Shown here: positions 26,901 to 35,900 of the stretch, piece after piece | Layout of the letters: each line of letters starts with the position of its first letter | Position numbering within the stretch: position 1 is the first letter of the stretch | Origin: a virus | IMG/VR virus record: IMGVR_UViG_3300028607_003725 | Span: 1-64,000 of that record | Direction: 5' to 3' (one strand) | DNA: 64,000 bases | Position numbers and translations under genes: made by a program | Notes under the pieces: generated by a model | Seen by the model: only the letters and a program-made list of their open reading frames with translations | The model's database searches: none | Told to the model about the DNA's origin: nothing

Positions 26901-29790
26901 TCTTTTAGTTAATTTAGGAGAGCTTAAGGCGAGCTCAGCTTCAAAGCTGAAGGACAAGAACCTATGGGAACTTGCTAATAACTATAAACAAAGAGTAGTT
27001 TCTGGCCGAGAAGGACGACTAGCAGAAGTAATGTTTCCTCATTTAAAACATGAGTTTCCATTACCAGTAGGAGATCAGTATCTAATTACAGATGAAAGTG
27101 CTGCAAAATTAAAAGTAGCTAGTGCTATAGAAAGTTATCAAACACAAATAGATAAAATTGTAAAAGATCTTGAGCAAGAAGGAAGATCTCTTAAATCCTA
27201 TGAAATTAATGATAGGCTTTCTGAAATACAATCTTCCCACGAAGCATTTATGAGGAAGTTAGCTACAGGCCATATTAGTGCATTGAAAGGATTATCAAGT
27301 GCATCCTGGAAAAGTCAAAGAGCTTATGCTCCAATTATGTATGCCAAAGCAGTGGATGTTGGTATTTTATTAGAGCAAGGACTAGGTGGACTATTAGCTG
27401 ACATCAAAGATAAAAACATAAAAGGAATGGATATAAACTTCTTTGATAAGAAGATTGCATCCCCTAGCAATCCTATAATGGAAGCTATTAGAAGTAATAA
27501 ATTTAGAACACTCATTAAAGAAGCTCTTCTTTATCAGGGTAGTGATCCAACAACCGGTGAAGCTATTCTCAGCCTGGTAGGGGAAGAAGAAGCTAGAAAT
27601 ATACAAAGATTGTCTTCTGAAATATTCAAACACTCTAAGGACAGCGTTACCTGGGGTGAATATTTAGGAAATATTTTAGGAATAGAACATAAACTAGGAC
27701 TGAGTAATAAACTTTTGAATAATTTATCATTATATAAGGAGATAGGTACAACAGGTTATAAGCATTACTTTGCTAAAGGTTTTGGTATAGGCGAAGGCAT
27801 TATGTCCCATAGTATGTTTGCATCCTTTCTTGAAAAAGGAAATCCAGGAGCTTTATCCATGGTACGGAAACCAGACTTGTTTAGAAGTGTACTAGCGGGT
27901 AAGTCTCCTATTAGAGAGATGTTTGCACGAGCTCCTTTATTTGAGAACTGGTTTGGTGCACGGTTACGTAATGTTTACTTAATGCCTGATAAAATTTTTG
28001 AGCAGATGCACCTTGATCCTAGAGATACTAAACGAATGGTGGCTGTGAGTGCACTGGATATCTTTCTACACGGTGGTGACTTTGATGGGGACTTGGCTAA
28101 TTTTATGATAAATAACTCTAGTATGTATCGTAGAGAGTATTTTGGAAAAGATGCAGCATGGACCGGAGAAGTTAATGATGTGCAAAGAGTTAAGCAATGG
28201 TTGAATTTTAGAGTGCAACAAGCCGGTAGGGGTGCTCTTACAATCCAGGGACAGGACTATATTGGAATAGAAGAAACAGCAGATGGAAGACTACTTGTTC
28301 GGCACGATTCTAAGGAAAAGTTTGATTTTACTAAAAAAATGGAATTTTTAACCGAACAGATGGATGATCCTATGAAAAACATGTCTCATGCTGAAAAAAA
28401 TAGAGTGTATATGGTACAACAAGTACTAACACCTGTCTTTGGACAAAAAGCAAAAATGTTTCATCATTCTTTTCTTCCTACAGGTGGGATTGATCCTGCA
28501 ATGAAAAACGAAGTAGTGCAACGTATACAGGAAACTATACGGAAACATTATAAAGATCCTAAAATTTTGCAGGATTTGTTAACTGAATTAGGACATTTAC
28601 AAGATATAAAACCGTTGTCTCATGCTGAGTTAAAACTACAAGCTTCAAGGTACTTGGATAGTATAACTAATGCATGGGAAAGACTCCAACGAGAATCAAC
28701 AATACCTTTATATGAACAAGTTATAACACAAGATGGAACTAAGCAAAACCCTAAAATTTCAACTACAGTAAGACCAGGTACTATGAAGAAATCACGATTT
28801 GCTATGTTCTTTGATTGGCACAATAAGGCCATGATCCACGGTGTCCCAATAGAGAAAGCGAAAGCAGGACAACTTAATGATTGGTATAATATGACTGTTC
28901 AGTTTTCAAAGTTAATGTCTGGAGACAATCTTAGAGATACTAAGAATATTCATAGGTATTTCTGGGACACAAGTCCATTTACAGAGCTTAATCTGAGCAC
29001 ATGGTTTGTTAATCCAGGAGCGGATCATGGTATTCCGGAACATAAAGTATTGGAGATACAAGGCTTAGCGTTTATGGAAACACAAGAGACGTTTGAAGAT
29101 ATAATGAGACTTAAGCAAGCGGAGCGAGCTGTGTCTAAATCTTCTCTTCTCGGAGGACTTAAGTCCGCAGCATACTGGACGCTTTCAAAAAATCCTAGAA
29201 ATGCAATATATGGAGCTCAGGTTGATCTATTAAGTGAGCAGAAAAATTGGATACACAGCGGACTGACTTCTTTGCTTGGAGTTGAACGAGCTGGTATGAT
29301 TACAGATGCAGAAAGTGCGGCGTTTTTTACTATGCGATCATTTGAAGAAAGAATGGCCGGAAATAGGGCCGGTACAGAATCAATGATTAATTGGTTAAAA
29401 CAGTATATGTCAGAAGGAAAAATAAATAAATGGGGAAAGAGAGCATCCGTAGGAGTTCTGGCAGCGATCTTATTTGATCCAAATGCAAATTCTTTATTGC
29501 TTCCTGATTTAGAAGTTAATGGGGAAAAATATGACATACCTTCATTTAGGGAGCTAAGTAAATCTTACAGGAATAGACTCATGAAGATCAGAAGTACCTC
29601 CCCTCCTGTAATAGATAAACTTCTTAGAACATTTGGTTTACCGAATAGTGTTGGTGCTCGAGCTGTGCACGGACCCCCTTTACCTCCTAGACCTAATAGG
29701 GTCTCGTACTCTTATAGAGAACGTAGAGATAAAATATTAGGTATTAAAGAATATGCCAGAAAAGTTAATGGTATAATGTTAGGACAATAA
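20953..29790 (+). CDS. Giant virion protein with RNA-polymerase-like double-psi barrels (putative virion-packaged RNA polymerase)
   Basis: 2945 aa, start ATG overlapping the previous gene by 8 nt, with AAAGGCG upstream. A hydrophobic segment lies at ~25-40. The key signal is FLHGGDFDGDLANFM with D2376, D2378 and D2380: the DxDGD metal-binding loop of the beta prime-type barrel in multisubunit, YonO-like and crAss-like phage RNA polymerases. About 50 residues upstream is FARAPLFENW (R2326-A-P2328), where these enzymes have a conserved R-x-P. A beta-type barrel is suggested at ~1200-1440: GDNRIVGEDSGLW (E1220-D-S), YIRPGDHIAIGKG (D1337, K1343) and TAKPML...LVGKGI (K1410, K1424). A weak DnaQ-like GLDFEFN occurs at 702-704. 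It would transcribe early genes after ejection. The barrel motif is clear; polymerase activity and packaging are inference. Confidence 0.65.
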   Translation: MARINDIEQEPIFSPTYKDPERRALSLGILLSLPTLLGIVQSRAKLIKGGVFQSMAGFGSGAKAKSVLLKRIEALANTRQAALGEIGSSISEQLKANTDLINNLISDHSAAELHFGIAGGRPYKVTGPGSLLQQELFTGSATWDTAQHNLLIKSKDVAHAKYKTALSDWWFGNMQFTDKRGAYGQVRDSILSFQGNYLKHTPRKLEEYLVNVHDVVHRILLPRWQNGYAPGTSYDINLKGALIEKDIPIHKDLVQAANDLAEARRKLADFHGNYQWSGEQVHKRLIELAAQETKSQIGEGSGFGPWSKPSRFSAFDKGALNPEFMSMLKNDESYRLNFYKNLEALYNRVKGNTINLPPWATGVSSENPFILSDTMTAESTDFRNKLFPGRENYSFTNASVTELTEKLESRNTGLTKEQMKHVLSPERWGAYHDFHKKSFESIDPVFAEQVHGQRGKAQHLIAVRDSFQAEVNKIKRNVVDLLSMERTSGNPAYTAHIEALAEAAGMERNQYITFIEGLKIKAEIGADLSGRMPFKHAKIIIIRPGHTPIPLNIPLSEYGAFLPKANSKINTSPLFLDAFVQPTIQNLTSIDVAMMKKMQVNVSHYFRDLVQSGYQSSEKVQGLHKSYWGSFTSLVHTEVAGINQNFFRRQKVVSSTLDILRGAVKESGVGSRRWYAKFTAGWEALQEIQNISKRQSTILGLDFEFNASKTLGFDAIQGLVAKETTRPYQAAYQITRGSKKQLFNHWIRPDNWDNIRNNVKRFMIQQEGMGGMIEYSKLEAIMQGAQDPLSKGEAVVDFSIGFDEQEKNWRFFTDEQKIDKSIFKKGSIQSVRVHTEAGSFVEIAREIFRSPDGGIKFLTHGGEEADLILWNKRITGILEEIKRGRDFGISEGEIGLLKRLHKETSLTSLLARGASFDTHSMAMVVLAEEAGSTKFGLTDIFHKLLTLSVDTKLVTRDDVSNALKAIGGEIKEGKLTKAGKAALKEFPLTVRNSIKQHIQASPHVVKELLSMGLAGHHNPAFDNMITDFNSLLSVQHYQRTKIYNPELFTRWVQAYEVAKRITTGRSLSSFQAIDVVRQHEMFDPDRIKREGEFKLSLFGGTPASAAQAHGYLTGPETYLPFGRLANLQKQTQQVMSGRLLPTLDYTASKDVMIETAKPILGHRLLSTSQQFYAEEDARLGVSANRFGLQVAPSDRGAPGLTTRRTLSVLYLLGDNRIVGEDSGLWASKEAMKNAINFPRSAFEAVKVDIPTGLLSSTNLDKMNMSLYDFMQSIGISERVIEITKRKIGEDMSLRAFIEAHSQQGGVAKELYSSEEAIIREATEHFNKTGKDYIRPGDHIAIGKGPVNLQVEQTGQRLTTITRSPISNPFNSDALIKSITYDTEKNQFIFNLLGISRPSISKWTFQLKTAKPMLVGVANNTLVGKGIDLIVAMKKPDAAQTLNIQIRRVLQHMYRERLPIEVQVKRMKEVLMKSFNLDSAELDAMFTIRKSPILDASQRELYKSSFLATVELKDPTVAKLDSTNIYPKVAALLKEQGLTIRSMQKIFVEQHADVLQEIFTDLKLPEIKSELSSLYRKAINLHKESLNKWIKSNQHMNIAGHEGFHRFIAASKMREILGKGLAFHDMALLPNRSAMLDVLNKNKQLGQRQILKDVFTKITEHEVVNEMFFANAAFLVVDEGVLLEDLSDVSKYKGTLKNFYDTPTQKSGSFSLWEMLVRMEAVKGSKFANKYMIPEMISSMGWYNTNISSSLSVHSKFLDMLKEGYNAPSTITSDQIYTPGMAALGHDISIYRSSMLGVSELDELVKEGLFIKKDIEVLLSDSKLMLILKQQLGEAFVDSHEFQTRRESYISALRDRIQRGTGKGFLSGENLGKMNIFKTDKGVNYIKFGLPDIMAAIEKSESISPELKTRLRKTDLFRNEKSVFFSKLRVALEGVESNQMERSMLAKIDWLNVDKGFPNTALEDTLAKLEVALSDHDNPKKLRDLLVNLGELKASSASKLKDKNLWELANNYKQRVVSGREGRLAEVMFPHLKHEFPLPVGDQYLITDESAAKLKVASAIESYQTQIDKIVKDLEQEGRSLKSYEINDRLSEIQSSHEAFMRKLATGHISALKGLSSASWKSQRAYAPIMYAKAVDVGILLEQGLGGLLADIKDKNIKGMDINFFDKKIASPSNPIMEAIRSNKFRTLIKEALLYQGSDPTTGEAILSLVGEEEARNIQRLSSEIFKHSKDSVTWGEYLGNILGIEHKLGLSNKLLNNLSLYKEIGTTGYKHYFAKGFGIGEGIMSHSMFASFLEKGNPGALSMVRKPDLFRSVLAGKSPIREMFARAPLFENWFGARLRNVYLMPDKIFEQMHLDPRDTKRMVAVSALDIFLHGGDFDGDLANFMINNSSMYRREYFGKDAAWTGEVNDVQRVKQWLNFRVQQAGRGALTIQGQDYIGIEETADGRLLVRHDSKEKFDFTKKMEFLTEQMDDPMKNMSHAEKNRVYMVQQVLTPVFGQKAKMFHHSFLPTGGIDPAMKNEVVQRIQETIRKHYKDPKILQDLLTELGHLQDIKPLSHAELKLQASRYLDSITNAWERLQRESTIPLYEQVITQDGTKQNPKISTTVRPGTMKKSRFAMFFDWHNKAMIHGVPIEKAKAGQLNDWYNMTVQFSKLMSGDNLRDTKNIHRYFWDTSPFTELNLSTWFVNPGADHGIPEHKVLEIQGLAFMETQETFEDIMRLKQAERAVSKSSLLGGLKSAAYWTLSKNPRNAIYGAQVDLLSEQKNWIHSGLTSLLGVERAGMITDAESAAFFTMRSFEERMAGNRAGTESMINWLKQYMSEGKINKWGKRASVGVLAAILFDPNANSLLLPDLEVNGEKYDIPSFRELSKSYRNRLMKIRSTSPPVIDKLLRTFGLPNSVGARAVHGPPLPPRPNRVSYSYRERRDKILGIKEYARKVNGIMLGQ
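28078..28092 (+). other. DFDGD catalytic-loop motif of an RNA-polymerase-like barrel
   Basis: Codes for D2376-F-D2378-G-D2380 of the 2945-aa protein in the context LHGGDFDGDLANFM. In known polymerases of this superfamily the three aspartates hold the catalytic magnesium. The context and the upstream RAP support a real barrel rather than chance. Confidence 0.7.
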
Positions 29791-29791
29791 T

Positions 29792-29998
29792 ATGAGACGA
29801 GTAGTTGAAATAACTCTGCCTACTATTCCCTACGATAAGGATATTTCTGATATAGTAGGTTATCTCCGAATGGTGCTGTCTGAATTAACAAAAACATCTG
29901 TAGAAATCCAAATAAATGATATAGATTTTACAAACAAAATTGGTGTTTTTAATAATAATCGACGTCGTTCATTCCCTAATAGACAAAATAATATATAA
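29792..29998 (+). CDS. Small protein between giant virion genes, unknown function
   Basis: 68 aa, ATG with TTAGGA at good spacing, starting 1 base after the 2945-aa gene. The N-terminal 50 residues look like a compact beta-helix-beta unit (VEITLPTIPYDKDISDIVGY). The C-terminus is basic (NNNRRRSFPNRQNN). Its stop overlaps the next start (TAATG), so it is tightly coupled to the 5143-aa gene. It may be an assembly partner or adaptor; I do not recognise a family. Confidence 0.6.
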   Translation: MRRVVEITLPTIPYDKDISDIVGYLRMVLSELTKTSVEIQINDIDFTNKIGVFNNNRRRSFPNRQNNI

Positions 29999-32900
29999 TG
30001 GCTACTAATCCTACTGATGTTACATTTATAGACCCTGTAGACAAGTCTACTGTAAGACGTAAGTCGTCCGGTGAATTTAGTCAGATTGATCAACTAAAGG
30101 ATATTTTTGAGAAACTACGAAAGATTATTTATGAAATAGAAGCAGGGCCAGATGGTTTCAATGCCATGGGTCCTTCTTTAGATAGTACGTTTACTACTAC
30201 AAGTACAGCAACAACCGGCTCTATGACTATGCAAGTAGATAGAGGTTTAGGGGCCCAGCAGTTAAGAGTTAGCATTATTTCTACTATGATAGATTCTTTG
30301 CTAATTCCAAATAGTGTTCATTATACCCCTTTATTAGAATTTAAAGCCAAGATTCTTGATGAATCTTTGATTAAAAATAATGCAGATGTTACTTCATACT
30401 TTTCAGAAGAATGGCAGGTACTATTGCATTATATTTATTTATTAGAAACAATATACTCAGCACATGCGGATAGTCTTTATCTTGAATTAATTCCTCTTAA
30501 GAATGTAGGAGGACCTGGAGCTTATGGTTTAGGAAGTATGAACATGAGCGCCATGGAGGTTCTTAAGTCTAATATTCTGCCTCCTTCTATAGTTTCTATA
30601 AAGGTAACTTCTACTAAAGACTATCTCAAGGATGGAACATACCAGAATATTTTAAAAAGTAGACATATTGAACCTTTTTATATGACACCTGAGTTAGCAG
30701 ATAAACTGTTAACAGGTTATACTCTAGAAACTCCTCCCCATACCAGAGAAATGCCACCCATGTTTGCAGATCATCATATTAATGTATTTGATGGTACTGG
30801 TACAAAGAAGTATTACGCAGCACAGGGCGGTGTAGCGCATAATGCTATAATTTTTATGTTATCTTTTAGTAAAGCTCCTTCCAAGTGGCTGGAAAATGCT
30901 ATGGATAATGAGGATGAATTTATAACTCTAGGGGAAGATATTGGAGCAGGGCCGGCTGATTCGCATTTAGATGTAATCTTATGGAAAGATGCAGCTTCCA
31001 GAGATGACCCAGTAAATAGACAGGCCATTCGAAAGATAATAACGACAATATTAGCTAACGGAAGAAAAAATATGTCTACTTTAGATGTGGATGATTATGT
31101 AATGTCAGTTGAGTCCCGGAAAGAATTCGAATTGTTTATTGACACTTACTTCGTTGAGTTAACTTTGGAGGAGGCCACAACACCTCCCCCTAATGGTAAA
31201 TTTTTTATAAATGGAACATGGTTTACGGATACACCTTTGTACCTACATACTTGGGCAAACGCTAATACTCCAGGAAGTCCAAATTCTGGCAAATTTTGGA
31301 CAACTACAAATTATGATTATTTACGTAAGACTTCATTGTTTGATAAGTTTTTTATAGGAACTAAATCGTTACGTCAATTAGCTAATGACGCTGGTAATTA
31401 TCCTACAATAGGAGAACGCAGAGAAAAGTTTGTAGAATTTATAAACTCTTGGCACCTACTTGATAAACCAAACTCTATTAGAGCACTACAGAGCTTAATT
31501 GTGGATCATTTTAAAAACAATAGAAGTGCTTTTGCAGATTTAATAAGTTTTGGTGAGTTAAGAAATTTGGTTTTAGACTATTCGTTACATAATATCTCTC
31601 CGACTCATCCTTTGTACGTGCTTGACTCCTATTATAATATGCAGTCAATTACTTTAATAACCCCTACGGCTAAAATAGAAATAGCAACTCAAGATTCTAT
31701 AGGACAAGACTTATCCGGTCAAATACAATCTATAGAAAATTCAGAAGTAACTATTAATGTAACTGATAGCTTAACTGTTTCGAAAGTTCCAGGTTCAGAA
31801 AGCATTTCTCCTATAATAGACCAAAATGAAATAGAAACTTCAGACAAGGATATCTTACCATTTAAAGGTCTATTAGTGATGTCTACTATTTCAGCGGCTA
31901 ATAGTGGAATCGTGTATGAAGTATTAGACAGGTTTGGAACTATATGGAACCAAGGAGAAACTGCAATAACGTTTGCGATAAAAGATTCAAAAGGTAGTTT
32001 AGATCCTGGGAAATTGGGACTCAAAGGGCTGAAGTATGCCACTATCTTTCCGTTCTTTGATGAAAATGGTAATTCATTTCCTTATTCAAAAAATTATGCA
32101 ACTATGACTTGGATAGAAGAAACTAAAAGTCTTTACTTCATTACTCATGATGAATATGGGTTAACACAATTTGATTATCATGCAGTAGCTTCAATTACTT
32201 TAGAGGATTCTAGTTTTACAGATGAACAGGTACCACAATGGAGAGTTGTTTTTGAGGCATATGAAGCAACAGGTGCCCATGTTTTTGATTTATATGGAGG
32301 ACAGTTACTTGTATTTAATATTCCAAATATTCCGCAGGGGGCATTAATAACAGATAGAGTACAGCTCGGTATTACCTCTGTACCTAGTTATCCAGAAAAG
32401 GTTAAGAGTAAGTTATTTATTCAAGAGACCGAGCCTGTTACGCTAATGACTATTCCTGTTACTCAAAAGTTCGATGTTGAATACGATCTCTGGGGCGGCG
32501 ACGGCTTTAAGAACCCCGATGGTAGTACACCGGTTGTTATGGACCCATCATGGTTTGAGGATAAGGATACTGAAGAAGAAGCATTAGATGATGGTGGTGG
32601 AACTATTTCTCCATCAATAACAACAACTTTCAGTATTGGCAGTAAGGAAGTACCAATTGATGAATATTTAAGAGTACTAGAAAAAATTCAATTTAATAAG
32701 CCCTCAGTTGCAACAGACATTTCAGATATAATACAATATAATACGGAAACGGGTGAATCATTAACCAGATCTACTTCACTACCAGCTAAAGCTTTACAAA
32801 CGGATAGTCAATTTAAATACGTAAGACCTGCTAATCCAGAGGACACTGGAGTAATGTATATTGGTGATATACTTTTTCATATACCTCCAGTTAATCTGAG

Positions 32901-35900
32901 GTTCAGCACTGTTAACCAAACAATGTCGATTCCTACTATGAGAACAAAAGGGGATCCTATTAATACAAGTAATAATAATATACCTAAGGTAGATATAACA
33001 GTATATTTTAAAGGAACAGAGCAAATAAATAACACTCTTAGACCTTTGCTTGCTCTTTCCCAAGTTATGCCAACTACCTCTGTTCAAAATACTACCATTT
33101 TTGATTCGTGGATAGGTAGGAGAGATAAACTTTCTGACAGTACCTTAGACGAAATAGATAGATTTTTACCATTACCGTGCTATTTAGAGAGCATAAACGT
33201 CGGTACTATTCCCGGTTTTCCGAATACACTGCAGGCACACATTACTTTGATTCAAATGGACATTTCACCAATGGTTCCAGTTTTAACCTATTGGAAATAT
33301 ACATCCGATGCTCTAAATCAAGCTATGATGAAAACAACAAGGCAATCTATAAGTAATACAATCTTAACTATAAAGGACAAAGAGACTCCAGGGCTTACCA
33401 AGAATCCTAAAAATGATAGTGAAATCAAAGTACTTAATTCAGTGGGTCAATTGTTAACAATAAAACTCCCGGATAAAATGGATCAAGTCGATGACGACAA
33501 AATTACCGTCTATCCCCAAGAATCATTTCCCTTTAGAAAACTATATAGAAATAGATTATTAGAGGAAGAGAATACTTTTAGTAGAGTAGTGAAAGATCCC
33601 TTCTTACATTGGAATAAATATCTTCCTGCAGAAAATTCTACTTTGTATTTGACATATAAATCCCCAAGATATTTTAATGATGAATGGTATAGTTTTAAAA
33701 GTAGATTTGATCTATTAGCTCAAAATATGAATGGAGTCAGATTATTATTTCAAATAACAGGTGCAGGCCTGACAGAAGAAGCAAGTATATCAAATCTGTT
33801 TAGAAAAACTGAAGATTTTGGACTACGAGAGGCCATAGAATATATGGTAGGAGCATTATCTTGGGTAAAAGACTGGGACGCCACAATTAGTATTCTTAAT
33901 AGAGAATGGAAAAAAACTGTTGTAGGTATGGCTCGAAGATTTGGATCTGAGCCATTAATGATAACATTCAATAATTTGGATGGTACAGAGGAAACAGTAA
34001 ATTTAGCCGACTGGGTAGATTCTACTAGTGTTGATTTAGAATATGTTGATGAAGACGGAAATATAAAACAACCAGTTAGAGATATTATAAACTCACTGGT
34101 TAAGAGATTTGCAGAAGACCTGCAGCCTGATAAACGAGCAAAAAATGGAAATGTTTTACCGGCGTCTCTTGATTTTGTTGAAACTATTATTCAAAATATC
34201 CTAATTAATCCTATATTTGATGAAGAAACTCCGACCAATCCTCTAAACTATGAAGATATACAAATAGGACTTGGATGGTCTGAGTCTCCGTCTGTAGAAA
34301 ATATAGATCTTTTAGTTAAACAAGGTTTATTTCCGACTATGACTAAGGAAGGCAAAAAACAAAGAGGAAAAGTTGTTAGATATCATTTTCAATCCGTGAT
34401 TCAATCAATAAGTTGGTCATATGCAAATAATTTATCTCCTATGTTTTTAGCCTCTTCTACGTTGCCGACTTATCAGCATATGGGAACAGCTAATGCTATG
34501 GTAACTATATCTCTTAGAACACGAGATGAACGATTAATAAAAATATTAACAGATATGAAAGAAGCAGCTAATGCAATTGGTTCACAAATATTATCTGGAA
34601 ATACAGAGTTGGTAGGTTTTGATGTTATTTCACTATCAGGGGCTATGGATAAAGTATACTCCGGCCATTTATTAAACTCCTTTGGCTTTAAACATTGCAG
34701 TATTGCAAGTATGGAACATAGAAATATGGAAGGTTTTCCCGGGTGGTGGGAAGTAAATATTGATTTAATTGAAAATAATACTGTTCTAAGATCATGGGAA
34801 AACTTATCTCTTGTTCCATCAATAGGTTCAAATACTATCAATATACTTAAAAAAGCTTTATTTGCTATTCCTTTTGTTGTTGATTCAGGTGCGGAATTTG
34901 ATCCTACACTAGCCGGTCTTCAAGGTACAGGAAAAGAAATCACAATAAAAAAAGATATTGGTGGTAAGAAGACGTATAATAATAGAACCCGCTCCGTCAC
35001 GACAGCTAAGAACGTTGTAACAATAAAGACAACAATTCCAGAGAAACCTCCTTCAGAAAAATTAAATTTTGATGAAATAGCACTACAAGAACTTCCATTG
35101 GAAAGTATAATAGATCACTTAGTAAGAAGGGTAGTTCATGTCAGGACAGGCAAGAACTATGCTAAAGTAACATTAAAAGAAGTTGAAAGATCTGGTACTA
35201 TAAAAGCAACTTATAAGGAGTGGACAATAAATTTTGATAAGGATGGAAATGAACTAAAAGGACGATATAGCAAAGATGAAATAGCTAGAGTAGAGGAAAA
35301 ATGGGCATGGAAAGTATTCCAAAGTAAAAGAAAACCAAGCTATAAGGGTAATGTTGTTCTTGATCACTCGAAAGCTCTGGGTCCTTGGTTAGAAAAGTTG
35401 GCTGATATAACTAAGTTGTTTTCAGAGTATGACAAATATCTTAAAGGTGCAGATGTTAATTATCCTCAGTATACTAACGAAGCACAAGGGTTACCCGATA
35501 GACAAATAGCATTTGGTCTTCAAGCAGCCGTCGAAGATGCAATAGGTGCTTGTATTGAGATGACTTGTTATTTATTTGATTCAGCAGCATATAACTTAGT
35601 CGAGAGATCTTATAGAGAGGTTGAAGACAGAATTGCAAAGTTTATAAAGATGTATCCTGAGGCATTTTCATCTTCTGGAACTTTACCTTTAAGAGAGGCA
35701 ATATTCAGTGCAGTGAAATATGGTCCATCTCTGGCCAAATATGATTATTCCGTCCAGCCTTCCACCACATTTTTTACAAAAGGACTCAGATATCATATTG
35801 TTAAAGGATTTTTTATAGACCCCATTAATGCCTCTATTAATTTAAATACTGATGCATTAACTATTGAAGCGGGTATGTTTAGTAATACTTTATCTAATAA

